64,000 nt of DNA from Shewanella halotolerans (GTDB lineage: Bacteria; Pseudomonadota; Gammaproteobacteria; Enterobacterales; Shewanellaceae). Within the stretch, counting starts at the first letter, position 1; each line of letters begins with the position of its first letter. The notes beneath the pieces were generated by a model, which had not been told where the DNA came from, did no database searches, and saw nothing but the letters and a program-made list of their open reading frames with translations. The stretch covers positions 1,674,001 to 1,738,000 of the forward strand of contig NZ_CP080417.1 of NCBI RefSeq assembly GCF_019457535.1, read 5' to 3'. This document shows positions 24,860 through 33,667 of the stretch, in pieces. The position numbers were made by a program, and so were the translations under genes.

Positions 24860-25189
24860 GTGACGCGCAAACCAGATAGCACCACCGCCATGTTGCAGCT
24901 GATCGATCAGGTCAAGCAGGCGATGCCGCTCAATGAGCCCGAGACCTTCGTCTGTGGCCCTCAGGGTTCCTGTATCGGTTGCCCCAAGAAGTTACTCGAG
25001 CTGGTCGACAGCGAGATGCGCTATTGGGAAAGCGCCATCCAGCAGGGGGACACGCCATTACTCGGTGAGGTGAGCCGCTTCGCCAAGTTGTGCCGCAATG
25101 TGCATCGCGGACTTGCCCGCAGCGGGATCTTAGAAAGATACCAGGCCAAACAGGCCGGCGAGTCGGATGCTGATGCGGATTCGGATTAA
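24860..25189 (+). CDS. Small conserved-looking protein with C-x5-C-x2-C motif
   Basis: 109 residues, GTG start (a later ATG gives MLQLIDQV). The centre reads FVCGPQGSCIGCPKKLLELVD with Cys 32, 38 and 41, suited to zinc or iron-sulfur binding, followed by a helical half (EMRYWESAIQQGD, LLGEVSRFAKLCRNVHRGLARSGI) and an acidic tail. I recall similar short proteins in Shewanella and Vibrio without a known function. It lies alone between the MORN_2 operon and yghU. Confidence 0.7.
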   Translation: MTRKPDSTTAMLQLIDQVKQAMPLNEPETFVCGPQGSCIGCPKKLLELVDSEMRYWESAIQQGDTPLLGEVSRFAKLCRNVHRGLARSGILERYQAKQAGESDADADSD

Positions 25190-25387
25190 GTCATTCAGAA
25201 ACGCCTTTTATTGAGCGAACGCCTGTCAGTTGTGGCCTAGCGGCGAATGGCGATTTTCTTTCATGCCAATTCAGTTGGCCCTATAGCCAAAGGTTCTATC
25301 CAATTGACCCCACTAGGGTTTAAATTGTCGGCATACGCCCCGAGATCACTCCAGGACAGAGTATGTCCCCAGCGGGCATGGCGCGAA

Positions 25388-25441
25388 GCGATCGCGACAC
25401 TATTTCGAAATTATTTCGAAACTATTGCGACGCGATCGCGA
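25388..25441. promoter_or_regulatory. Nested palindromes before yghU
   Basis: GCGATCGCG (25388-25396) and CGCGATCGCG (25431-25440) flank TTTCGAAA-tta-TTTCGAAA (25403-25421), two copies of a self-complementary octamer 11 bp apart. ACTATT also occurs on both sides of the centre. The element ends about 30 bp before the yghU ATG and looks like a multi-site operator or promoter-overlapping element. Confidence 0.5.
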
Positions 25442-25469
25442 TACCAACTAATAAGATAAAGGAAGCAGT

Positions 25470-26330
25470 ATGTCAGATACCTACATTCCCCCGAAAGTGT
25501 GGACCATGGACAGCGAAAATGGCGGTACCTGGGCCAGCATCAATCGCCCCACGGCGGGCGCCCGTCATGAGGCCAAACTGCCCCAGGGCGAGCATGGCTT
25601 GCAGCTCTATTCTCTGGCGACACCCAATGGCCAGAAGGTCACCATAATGCTCGAGGAGCTTCTCGCCCTCGGCGCGGATGCCGAGTATGACGCGCATCTT
25701 ATTCAGATAGGTGAGGGCGAGCAGTTCTCCAGCGGCTTCGTGGCGGTCAACCCCAACTCTAAGATCCCCGCCTTGCTGGATAAGACGGGTGACACTGAGG
25801 TTAACGTGTTTGAGTCGGGTGCAATCTTGTTCCACCTAGCTGAGAAGTATGGCCATTTCCTGCCAGCGACTGGTCCTGAGCGCACTCAGGTGCTCAACTG
25901 GCTCTTCTGGCTGCAAGGTGCGGCGCCCTACCTCGGCGGCGGCTTCGGCCACTTCTACGCCTATGCGCCGGAAAAGTTTGAGTATCCTATCAATCGTTTC
26001 TCCATGGAGGTAAAGCGCCAGCTGGATCTGCTGGACAAGCAATTGGCCGAGCACACTTATATCGCCGGGGACAATTACTCCATCGCCGATATGGCGATCT
26101 GGCCCTGGTATGGCAATCTGGTGCTGGGTCATGCCTATGACGCGGCTGAGTTCCTCGACGTCGACAGCTATGTGCATCTCAAGCGCTGGGCCGAGCAGAT
26201 CGCCGCGCGGGATGCGGTGAAGCGCGGTCGTATCGTCAATCGCACCTGGGGCGAGCCCTGGGAGCAGCTGGCCGAGCGTCACAGCGGCGCCGATATCGAC
26301 GCCGTGCTGGCGTTGACGCCGGAAAAATAG
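25470..26330 (+). CDS. yghU: Glutathione S-transferase / disulfide-bond oxidoreductase YghU
   Basis: 286 residues, the length of E. coli YghU. Diagnostic blocks: YIPPKVWTMDSENGGTWASI at the N terminus, the glutathione site NPNSKIPALLD with ESGAILFHLAEKYG, and the YghU-specific GGGFGHFYAYAPEKFEYPI followed by the all-alpha domain (YSIADMAIWPWYGNLVLG). YghU binds two glutathiones and reduces disulfides and hydroperoxides. AAGGAAG precedes the ATG. Monocistronic, ended by a terminator. Confidence 0.95.
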   Translation: MSDTYIPPKVWTMDSENGGTWASINRPTAGARHEAKLPQGEHGLQLYSLATPNGQKVTIMLEELLALGADAEYDAHLIQIGEGEQFSSGFVAVNPNSKIPALLDKTGDTEVNVFESGAILFHLAEKYGHFLPATGPERTQVLNWLFWLQGAAPYLGGGFGHFYAYAPEKFEYPINRFSMEVKRQLDLLDKQLAEHTYIAGDNYSIADMAIWPWYGNLVLGHAYDAAEFLDVDSYVHLKRWAEQIAARDAVKRGRIVNRTWGEPWEQLAERHSGADIDAVLALTPEK

Positions 26331-26360
26331 CTTAGGCATACAAGCTTGGTAAACAGAGAA

Positions 26361-26387
26361 GGCCCACCCGTTAAGGTGGGTCTTTTT
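26361..26387 (+). terminator. Rho-independent terminator of yghU
   Basis: GCCCACC-cgttaa-GGTGGGT followed by CTTTTTT, 30 nt after the stop codon. Confidence 0.88.
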
Positions 26388-26555
26388 TATTTAGAAGAAA
26401 CGCTGGCCAAGAGTTTATGGCAGGGCAGGTTTTGGCCTAATGCAATAACCATCGACTAGAAAGCCTAGGCTGGCGCATTGCCTAATGGGGTGACATTTCT
26501 TACTATAGCCAGCAGAGCTTCTCTTCCTATCCTCCTCATTTTTAAACGAGAAAAG

Positions 26556-27698
26556 ATGAAATTTATCCATACCTCAGACTGGCATATCGGCCGTCAGCTG
26601 CACAATCAGAGCCTGCTGGACGATCAGCGTCATGTGCTCGATCAGATAGTCTCCCTGGCTAAGACCCATGAGGTCGATGCCCTGATTGTCGCCGGTGATA
26701 TCTACGATCGCTCCGTGCCGCCGGCCAACGCTGTGGCCCTGCTCGATGAGGTGCTCAACGAATTTATTGCCCTTGGGATCGACGTCATCATGATCGCCGG
26801 AAACCATGACGGCCATGAAAGGCTGGGGTTTGCCGCACGCCAGATGCAGGCCAGCGGTTTGCATATCATTGGGCCATTGGCGCCCAAGGTCAGCCCCATA
26901 AGATTAAGCTCAGGCAGCGGTGATGCCATCTTTTATCCGCTGCCCTATGCCGAGCCTGCCACCGTCAGACAGCAATTGGAATGCGAGGCCAGCAGCCATG
27001 AGGAGGCAATGGTCGAGCTGCTCAAGCAGGTGCAGGACCATGACAGTCAGGGATTGCCTAAGGTGGTGATAGGCCACTGTTTCCTCGACGGCGGCAGCGA
27101 ATCGGATTCGGAGCGACCACTGAGTATCGGTGGCGCAGACAAGATCTCGCCTAAGCATTTCGTGCCCTTCGACTATACGGCCCTGGGCCATCTCCATGGC
27201 CCGCAATACAAGGGGGCGGAGCAGGTGCGCTACTCTGGCTCCATCCTCAAATACTCCTTCAGCGAGCAGCATCAGAACAAGTCGGTTACCCTGGTGGAGC
27301 TCACGGCAGACAGCCAGGCTGTCATGACACTGCTGCCGCTCAGCCCACTTCGCGATGTGCGCATCATAGAGGGCGCCCTCGATGACTTGTTGCAGCAAGG
27401 GGTAAAAGATCCCGGCCGAGAGGATTATCTGATGGTGCGACTACTGGATAAACACGCCATCTTAGATGCTATGGGTAAGCTCAGAAGCGTCTATCCCAAC
27501 GTGCTGCATCTGGAGCGCACCGGCCTGATGGCCAATAATCAGCAGCTGGCTATCGCCTCGGATCACATCAAGAAAGGTGAGCTCGAGATGTTTAAAGATT
27601 TCTTCAATCAGGTCTCCGGCGATCCACTTAACGAGGCGCAGCTTGAGCTGATCACTCAGACCCTGGATGAGCTGCACAAAGGGGAGGCGGCGCAATGA
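26556..27698 (+). CDS. sbcD: Exonuclease SbcCD subunit D
   Basis: 380 residues from the ATG giving MKFIHTSDWHIG; the frame extends upstream without plausible protein. The metallophosphoesterase motifs are D8-x-H10 in TSDWHIG, GDIYDRSVP, and AGNHDGHERL, then GHCFLDGGSESDSERPLSIGG and ALGHLHGPQ, as in SbcD/Mre11. It is the nuclease of the SbcCD complex that opens DNA hairpins and blocked ends. Its stop overlaps the sbcC ATG by four bases (ATGA). Confidence 0.95.
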   Translation: MKFIHTSDWHIGRQLHNQSLLDDQRHVLDQIVSLAKTHEVDALIVAGDIYDRSVPPANAVALLDEVLNEFIALGIDVIMIAGNHDGHERLGFAARQMQASGLHIIGPLAPKVSPIRLSSGSGDAIFYPLPYAEPATVRQQLECEASSHEEAMVELLKQVQDHDSQGLPKVVIGHCFLDGGSESDSERPLSIGGADKISPKHFVPFDYTALGHLHGPQYKGAEQVRYSGSILKYSFSEQHQNKSVTLVELTADSQAVMTLLPLSPLRDVRIIEGALDDLLQQGVKDPGREDYLMVRLLDKHAILDAMGKLRSVYPNVLHLERTGLMANNQQLAIASDHIKKGELEMFKDFFNQVSGDPLNEAQLELITQTLDELHKGEAAQ

Positions 27699-30600
27699 GA
27701 CCACTGCGACTGACCATGACCGCCTTCGGCCCCTTCGCCGACGAGCAGACCATAGACTTTTCCGCCCTGGGCAGTAACCCGCTGTTTCTGATCAACGGCC
27801 CCACGGGGGCGGGTAAGACGACGATTCTCGATGCCATCTGTTTCGCCCTCTATGGCAAGACCACGGGGGATGAGCGCGAAGGCACCCAGATGCGCTGCGA
27901 CATGGCCGATGAGCAGAAGCTGACTCAGGTCAGCTTCGAGTTTGAGCTGGGCAGCACGCGTTATCTCATTCGCCGCGTCCCCGAGCAGCCAAGGGCCAAG
28001 AAGAGTGGTGATGGCGTGACGCTGCAAAAGAGCGAGGCCCAGCTGTCTCGCTTCGAACAAGATGGCAGCGAGACCCTGCTGGTGGCGGCCAAGGTGTCTG
28101 ATGCTACCGCGCAGATAGAGCAGTTAACCGGCCTGGATGTGGATCAGTTCCGTCAGGTGATGGTGCTGCCCCAGGGCAAATTTCGCGAGCTCTTGATGGC
28201 CGACTCTAAGGCTAGGGAGAAGATCTTCAGCCAGCTGTTTCAGACCCACATCTATCGCCGCATCGAGGAGCGCCTCAAGCAGCAGGCTGCCGGAATTCGC
28301 CGCGACGTCGAGGCGATGCGTAATCGCCGTGGTGGCATTCTGGAGGGCGCTTCGCTTGAGAGCGATCAGGCGCTTATGGAGGAGCAGGCGCTCATCGCGC
28401 CCGAGCTGGAACTCGCCCAAGCGCAAAAGCAGCAAGCCGAGCAGGCACTGCTGACGGCCAACCAGAATCTGGACAAGGGCCTCAAGCTGCAGAGTGATTT
28501 CAATCGCCTGCAGGCGCTGCAAAGCGAGGGCGAGGGGCTCAAGGCCCGCCAGCTTGAGGCGACTTTGTGGCAACAGAGGCTGCAGGCGGCCGGTCGAGCC
28601 AATAGCCTGAGCCCCCTTTACCGGGCGATGCAGTCCCGCCTCGGCGAGCAGCGCTCGGCAAGCCAGCACTTAGGTGAGTGTCAGCAGATTCAAGCAAGCG
28701 CCGAGCAGGCATTGAATCAGAGCCAGCAAGCATTCGAGCAGCTGGGCGCGCTCGAGCAAGAGCAATTGAGCCAGCAGCAGCGCTTGACCCAGCTCGAGGC
28801 ACTAGCGCCTCAGCTTGAACAGCTCAATCAACTGAACCAGCGACTCGCCGATGGCCAGGCTAAGATGCAGGCGGCCGAGGCGAGTGGTAAGCAGAGCGCC
28901 AAGCAGCTAGACGAGCTTAATCAGGCCCGTCAGGAGATGGTGAGTCGCCGCGAGACCCTAAAACGTGACGCCGAGCCCCAGCTCGCGTTGCAACAATTTC
29001 TAAGCGACGGCCGTGCCCAGCTCAAGGTGTTTGAGCGCTGGCAGCAGCAGGGGCAGGAAATAGCGGCGCTCGAGCAGAAGTTATTGGCGGCTAAGACAGC
29101 AGGCAGTGAGCTTGCCGAAAAGCACCAGCAGGCGATCGATGCCCATAAGCGTCTGGAGCTTAGTTGGCATCGCGGTCAGGCGGCGCGCCTGGCGGCAGAG
29201 TTATCGCCAGGCGAGCCTTGCCCCGTCTGTGGCAGCCTGGAACACCCAGAGCCTGCCATGGGCGAATTTGACCTGCCGAGCGACGAGGCGCTGGCGAGCG
29301 CCAAGCAGCGAGAGAGCGACGCGCTCAATCTGCTGCATCAGGCCAGAAGCGAGTATAAGCTGCTCCAGCAATCCCTTTCGAGCCTGCAGCTAAGTGCATC
29401 TCAGCTACAAGAGGAGCTTGGCGAGGCGGCAGACTTGTCGTTTGATGAGCATCAGGCGCGACTTGTAGATCTAAGCGACGGGTTCGAGCGGGCCAAGGCG
29501 GCGCAGCAATCACTTGCCCAGCTAGAGACTCAGCTTGAGCGCAGCGAGCACCAGGGACGAGAGCTACAAACCGCGCTGGATGAGGCGCGTGCCCACTACG
29601 GCAAACTGGCTGAGCAGCTGGCCAGCGACAAGGGGCAGTATCAGCAGATAAGCGCGGCCATTCCACAGGGCTTTAGCGACCTGGCGACGCTCAGCACGGC
29701 CATTGCTGAGCTTACCAAGTCCATCGCAGAGCTTAAGGCGCGCCAGCAATCGGTGAGGGCGGCCCATGCCAAGGCGGAGCAGGACAACGCGGCGGCCAAA
29801 GCTTCGATGGAGGCGGCCAGCCGTCGTCTTGGTGAGGTGAATGCCCTAGCCGAGCAGGAGACCCTGAGTTTCCAACAGGCGCTAGCGGCTTCGGAATTTG
29901 AAAGCGTTGCCGCCTTCGAGCAGGCCTGCCTGACCGAGGCCGAGCAGGCCGAGCTGTCCAATCAGATTAAGGCGTTCGAGCAGGCGCTTATCACTCATCA
30001 GGCCAACCTGTCTCAGCTCCAAGAGGCCTTAGCCGGTTGTGAGGCGCCGGATAATAGCGCGCTCGAGCAGCAAAAAATGGACGCCGAGCAGGTGATGCAG
30101 CAGGCCTTGGCTCAGTGGCAGAAACTGAGCGCCAGGGCGGCGCAGCTCCACCAGACCCAGGAGCAGCTTAAGGCGCTGGATCTTAAGGCTGGCGCTCTCG
30201 AGCAGCAATACAGCGTGGTCGGCACCCTAGCCGATGTGGCCAATGGCAACACGGGTAATAAGATAAGCCTGCAACGCTTCGTGCTGAGCGTATTGCTCGA
30301 CGATGTCTTGCTGGAAGCCAGCCACAGGCTACAGCTGATGAGTAAGGGGCGCTATCGTCTACTTCGTAAGGAGGAGCGGGCCAAGGGCAACAAGGCCTCT
30401 GGTTTGGAGCTGGAGGTGGAAGATGCCTACACCGCCAAGGTGCGCTCAGTGGCGACCCTGAGCGGCGGCGAGAGCTTTATGGCGGCTCTGTCCATGGCCC
30501 TTGGGTTGTCGGATGTGGTGCAGGCCTATGCCGGCGGCATTAAGCTCGATACCCTGTTTATCGACGAGGGCTTCGGTAGCCTGGATCAGGACTCTCTCGA

Positions 30601-30751
30601 GCTGGCCATCAGAACCTTGATGGATCTGCAATCGGCCGGTCGCATGGTGGGGGTGATCTCCCACGTGACCGAGATGAAGGAGCAGATCGCTAGCCGCATC
30701 GATATCCTTAAGAGTGCCGAGGGTAGCGAGATTAAATTAGTTTTACCTTAA
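27695..30751 (+). CDS. sbcC: Exonuclease SbcCD subunit C
   Basis: 1018 residues of SMC/Rad50 layout. Walker A GPTGAGKTT lies near residues 35-43, two very long Gln/Glu/Ala-rich coiled coils follow, with the zinc hook C509-P-V-C512 between them, and the C-terminal head carries the ABC signature LSGGESFMAALSMALGLSD from residue 922 and Walker B DTLFIDEGFGSLD. The ATPase of SbcCD, paired with SbcD upstream. Length is normal for the family. The weak T-rich stretch after the stop (30790-30815) may serve as terminator. Confidence 0.95.
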   Translation: MRPLRLTMTAFGPFADEQTIDFSALGSNPLFLINGPTGAGKTTILDAICFALYGKTTGDEREGTQMRCDMADEQKLTQVSFEFELGSTRYLIRRVPEQPRAKKSGDGVTLQKSEAQLSRFEQDGSETLLVAAKVSDATAQIEQLTGLDVDQFRQVMVLPQGKFRELLMADSKAREKIFSQLFQTHIYRRIEERLKQQAAGIRRDVEAMRNRRGGILEGASLESDQALMEEQALIAPELELAQAQKQQAEQALLTANQNLDKGLKLQSDFNRLQALQSEGEGLKARQLEATLWQQRLQAAGRANSLSPLYRAMQSRLGEQRSASQHLGECQQIQASAEQALNQSQQAFEQLGALEQEQLSQQQRLTQLEALAPQLEQLNQLNQRLADGQAKMQAAEASGKQSAKQLDELNQARQEMVSRRETLKRDAEPQLALQQFLSDGRAQLKVFERWQQQGQEIAALEQKLLAAKTAGSELAEKHQQAIDAHKRLELSWHRGQAARLAAELSPGEPCPVCGSLEHPEPAMGEFDLPSDEALASAKQRESDALNLLHQARSEYKLLQQSLSSLQLSASQLQEELGEAADLSFDEHQARLVDLSDGFERAKAAQQSLAQLETQLERSEHQGRELQTALDEARAHYGKLAEQLASDKGQYQQISAAIPQGFSDLATLSTAIAELTKSIAELKARQQSVRAAHAKAEQDNAAAKASMEAASRRLGEVNALAEQETLSFQQALAASEFESVAAFEQACLTEAEQAELSNQIKAFEQALITHQANLSQLQEALAGCEAPDNSALEQQKMDAEQVMQQALAQWQKLSARAAQLHQTQEQLKALDLKAGALEQQYSVVGTLADVANGNTGNKISLQRFVLSVLLDDVLLEASHRLQLMSKGRYRLLRKEERAKGNKASGLELEVEDAYTAKVRSVATLSGGESFMAALSMALGLSDVVQAYAGGIKLDTLFIDEGFGSLDQDSLELAIRTLMDLQSAGRMVGVISHVTEMKEQIASRIDILKSAEGSEIKLVLP

Positions 30752-30954
30752 GCTAGATTGAAAGGGTGCTGATATCAGTGGGATTTTCAGCACTTTTTTA
30801 GTTTTTTTGTCTGTTTGGTCGCCAAAAACCTCTGTTTATTCCATTAAATTGTGTTGTCGATCGGTTTGTAAATGCCGTTATTTTTGATATAACTTGGCAT
30901 CGACCCCATGTTTTATGGGGTTTTGGGGTCTAATGATAAGCATAATAATGAAAA

Positions 30955-32253
30955 ATGAGGCACAGGTTGCGCGCAGGTAAAATTTCTTTTTTGAGCATGT
31001 CTCAATCCCGTATCATGGCGTTACCCTCGCCCCACAAGAAGATCTTATTGGCGGCTGGGCTGGTCGTGGGCGCGGCGCTGCTCTGGCCAAGCCAGAAACA
31101 GGCCCTGCCACAACGCATTCCGGTGGCGCTGGATATTGAGTCTCTGGTGACTAACCTGCACCTGGGCGACGAAGCGGTCGAAACCGTGTCTCATGCCGAT
31201 TTTGTTAAGACTATAGTGTCTGGCGATACCCTCAGTGGCTTGTTTGTCGAGGCTAATGTGGATCAGCAGACCATGTACAAGGTATTGGAGGCGGATCTGA
31301 ACATCCTGGCCCTAGATACCCTCAAACCCGGCAACATCATACGTTTTTGGCTCGATGACTCGGGCCAGCTCGAGAAACTCGAACTCTACTTCAATGCGGC
31401 GCGTCAGGTGGTGTTTAGCCGTTACGAGGAGGGAGGATTCAGCGTCGATGAGATCAATATCGAGGGGATCTGGCAGGACAGGGCTTTAAGCGGTGAGATC
31501 CAGGGCTCTTTCTATCTGTCGGCTCAGCGTATCGGCCTGAATGCCGGCGAGATCCAGCGTATCGAGACGCTGCTGAAAGAGAAGCTGAATTTTGCCCGGG
31601 ATCTGCGCGCGGGCGATCGATTCTCTGTACTTAAGAGCGATCAATATATCGATGGTGAGGTGACGGGTAACAGCGACATTCTCGCCATCACCATAGAACG
31701 TGGCCGCAGCACGATCAACGCCTACCAGAATAGCGACGGCAACTTCTATGACGATCAGGGCCGCAGCCTGGCAAGGGCCTTCCAGCGTGTGCCGCTACAG
31801 AAGAACTACCGTGTCAGCTCGCGCTTTAATCGCCATCGTCACCATCCGGTTACGGGTCGCACCGCGCCCCATAACGGCACAGATTTCGCCACGCCGATTG
31901 GCACTAAGGTGGTAGCCCCTGGCGATGGTATCGTCTCTTTGGTGACCGACCATAGATATGCAGGTAAATATGTGGTGATCGACCACGGCAACAAGTACCG
32001 TACCCGTTATCTGCATCTCTCGAAGGCCTTGGTGCACAAGGGCCAGCGAGTGTCTCGAGGCCAGGTGATCGCCCTGTCGGGAAAGACGGGCCGCATCACA
32101 GGACCACATCTGCACTATGAGTTTCATATCAATGGCCGCCCCGTGGATCCTATGAAGGCGGATATCCCTATGGCGAGTAAGCTATCGAAGAAGCAGATGG
32201 GCGAGTTTGCTCAGCTGGTAAAGGTGCGTCAGATGATGATGGGCCAAAGCTAA
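30955..32253 (+). CDS. M23 murein endopeptidase, MepM-like
   Basis: 432 residues from 30955; starts at 30997 or 31015 (MSQSRIMALPSPHKK) are also possible and would put the membrane anchor (ILLAAGLVVGAALLW) closer to the N terminus. After it comes an OapA/LysM-like region (ADFVKTIVSGDTLSGLFVEA) and the LytM/M23 domain with HNGTDFATPIGTKVVAPGDG and GPHLHYEFHINGRPVDP, so the zinc ligands H-x3-D and H-x-H are present. It should cut D-Ala-mDAP cross-links of peptidoglycan in the periplasm, allowing wall growth. Confidence 0.88.
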   Translation: MRHRLRAGKISFLSMSQSRIMALPSPHKKILLAAGLVVGAALLWPSQKQALPQRIPVALDIESLVTNLHLGDEAVETVSHADFVKTIVSGDTLSGLFVEANVDQQTMYKVLEADLNILALDTLKPGNIIRFWLDDSGQLEKLELYFNAARQVVFSRYEEGGFSVDEINIEGIWQDRALSGEIQGSFYLSAQRIGLNAGEIQRIETLLKEKLNFARDLRAGDRFSVLKSDQYIDGEVTGNSDILAITIERGRSTINAYQNSDGNFYDDQGRSLARAFQRVPLQKNYRVSSRFNRHRHHPVTGRTAPHNGTDFATPIGTKVVAPGDGIVSLVTDHRYAGKYVVIDHGNKYRTRYLHLSKALVHKGQRVSRGQVIALSGKTGRITGPHLHYEFHINGRPVDPMKADIPMASKLSKKQMGEFAQLVKVRQMMMGQS

Positions 32254-32295
32254 AACGCTAATTAATACCGATTGATTTAACGGCTTATCGAAGAG

Positions 32296-32326
32296 AAAAA
32301 ACGCCACATGATGTGGCGTTTTTTAT
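32296..32326. terminator. Bidirectional terminator between convergent genes
   Basis: AACGCCACAT-g-ATGTGGCGTT with A run on the left and TTTTTT on the right, placed between the MepM-like stop at 32253 and the minus-strand stop at 32329. Confidence 0.9.
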
Positions 32327-32328
32327 GG

Positions 32329-32835
32329 TTAGGCTTTCTCTTGGGCCTCGAGATCTAGCATGGTGAGCCATAGCCGCAGGTCAAATTCCAGCTGATGATA
32401 GTCGCCCAGCATATGACAGCAGAGCTGATAGAAGGCCTTGTTGTGATCCTTCTCTTTAAGATGTGCCAGCTCATGTACCACTACCATGCGCAGCAAGGGC
32501 TCGGGCACCTCCTTGAGGCGGGCGGCGATGCGGATCTCATTCTTAGACTTGGTCTTGCCGCCGTGATTCTTGGCGACATAGCTGTGCAGGCCGAGAGCCT
32601 GCTTCTTGAGGGTGATCTTATCGTCAAAGATCACCTTACTCAGGGGCGAAGACTTCTTAAGATAGCGGTTCTTTAGCGCCATGGTGTAGTCATACAGGGC
32701 CTTGTCGCTGCGGATCGTGTGACCATCGGGGTAGCGGCGTTCGAGGACGCTCCTCAGTCTATTGGTCTCGACCAATTCGTTGACCTGGCTGATAAGCTCG
32801 GGCCGATAGCCTTGCAGATAGGGCAGTGATGACAT
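32329..32835 (-). CDS. YgjP-like M48/SprT-type metal-dependent hydrolase
   Basis: 168 residues. The zinc motif is VVHELAHLKEKDHNKAFYQL, HExxH with the third His further on, as in YgjP/DUF45 proteins. Before it, KNRYLKKSSPLSKVIFDDKI and NEIRIAARLKEVPEPLL match the shorter YgjP group. E. coli YgjP has been reported as a nucleotide pyrophosphatase, so peptidase activity should not be assumed. It follows the DUF3010 gene on the same strand. Confidence 0.85.
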   Translation of the reverse strand: MSSLPYLQGYRPELISQVNELVETNRLRSVLERRYPDGHTIRSDKALYDYTMALKNRYLKKSSPLSKVIFDDKITLKKQALGLHSYVAKNHGGKTKSKNEIRIAARLKEVPEPLLRMVVVHELAHLKEKDHNKAFYQLCCHMLGDYHQLEFDLRLWLTMLDLEAQEKA

Positions 32836-32877
32836 AAGCGAAAGCCTAGTGGATGACGGCTAAGGTGAAGCGATTAG

Positions 32878-32903
32878 AAAACGCCGGGCGCGATGCGCCC
32901 GGC
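32878..32903 (-). terminator. Terminator after the DUF3010 gene
   Basis: GCCGGGCGC-gat-GCGCCCGGC, 9-bp perfect arms. Read on the minus strand it is followed by GTTTTC. It separates DUF3010 from the YgjP-like gene downstream, though read-through is likely because the T run is short. Confidence 0.6.
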
Positions 32904-32910
32904 AAAAGGC

Positions 32911-33351
32911 TTAATCTTTCTTGGTGAAGATGCACTTGTTTTGATAGCAGTAGGCGACCTCGAAGGCGCTCTTTTGGAAACGCTTGAGATCCAGTCCTTC
33001 GAAATCCACCATAGGTGGATTGCGCTTGAGCTGCTCCTTGATGTTGACCGGTGAGATCAGCTGCACCGGCAGGCCGCAAAGCTGAATCGCCGCTTCCATC
33101 TTGAAGCTGGTGGCGCTGCCCGCCAGTTTGCCTTTCTGCTCGCGCTCTATGATGGCGACCTGATCGACCTTGTAGTCTTGCATCAGCTTGCTGAAGGCGA
33201 AGTGGAACTCTTTGATCGACTCAGTGCTGGCCGAATTAGAGATGGTCAGTGAGCGAGAACGGCAATCAGGGATGTTAAAGGTCTCACCCTCATAGCTCAA
33301 CAAACAGATGATGGCTTCGCCACCTTTTAACTCAACGCCACAAACTCTCAT
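32911..33351 (-). CDS. DUF3010 family protein
   Basis: 146 residues: MRVCGVELKGGEAIICLL, FNIPDCRSRSLTISNSAS, VAIIEREQKGKLAGSATSFKMEAA and LKRNPPMVDFEGLDLKRFQKSAFE. This is the DUF3010 pattern of Vibrio and Shewanella. The start with one strand then Gly-Glu, and the internal IIERE and ATSFK-E positions, recall the RNase H/RuvC fold, but I cannot show activity. Function unknown. Confidence 0.85.
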   Translation of the reverse strand: MRVCGVELKGGEAIICLLSYEGETFNIPDCRSRSLTISNSASTESIKEFHFAFSKLMQDYKVDQVAIIEREQKGKLAGSATSFKMEAAIQLCGLPVQLISPVNIKEQLKRNPPMVDFEGLDLKRFQKSAFEVAYCYQNKCIFTKKD

Positions 33352-33667
33352 GATAACCCTAATATAAAAAAATCAATGGCGGCTATTGTAACCTTAATTG
33401 GCCCGATTGAGCACTAGTTGATAGGTGAAAATCGCCGCTATCGTCTGCCGCTCGATTTAAATAGGGTGGTATGTGCCATAGATAACCGCCCGACACGATT
33501 AGCGTCGGGAGATGTAGCACAAATACAGAATAGATGCAGAAAGGGTACAGAACAGATAGAGAGCAGATAGACGATAGATAAAACGGGCAATAAAATGCGG
33601 CCCTCAGTGAATACTCAGTGACCGCTAAGTGACCGCAAATCATAGGTTTTTGGCTCGGGGCCAGGCG
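33352..33667. other. 316-bp spacer with purine-rich degenerate repeats
   Basis: No gene is seen. Between 33521 and 33583 runs a purine-rich degenerate repeat (ACAGAATAGATGCAGAAAG, GTACAGAACAGATAGAG, AGCAGATAGACGATAGATA). CCCGAC-N9-GTCGGG at 33489-33509 is a short hairpin, and CTCAGTGA and GTGACCGC each occur twice at 33604-33640. It should hold the DUF3010 promoter and the end of the helicase transcript. Confidence 0.5.

Noticed and set aside
25247..25459. 70-codon frame upstream of yghU
   Set aside because: It crosses the palindromic element before yghU and shows no protein-like composition or ribosome site.
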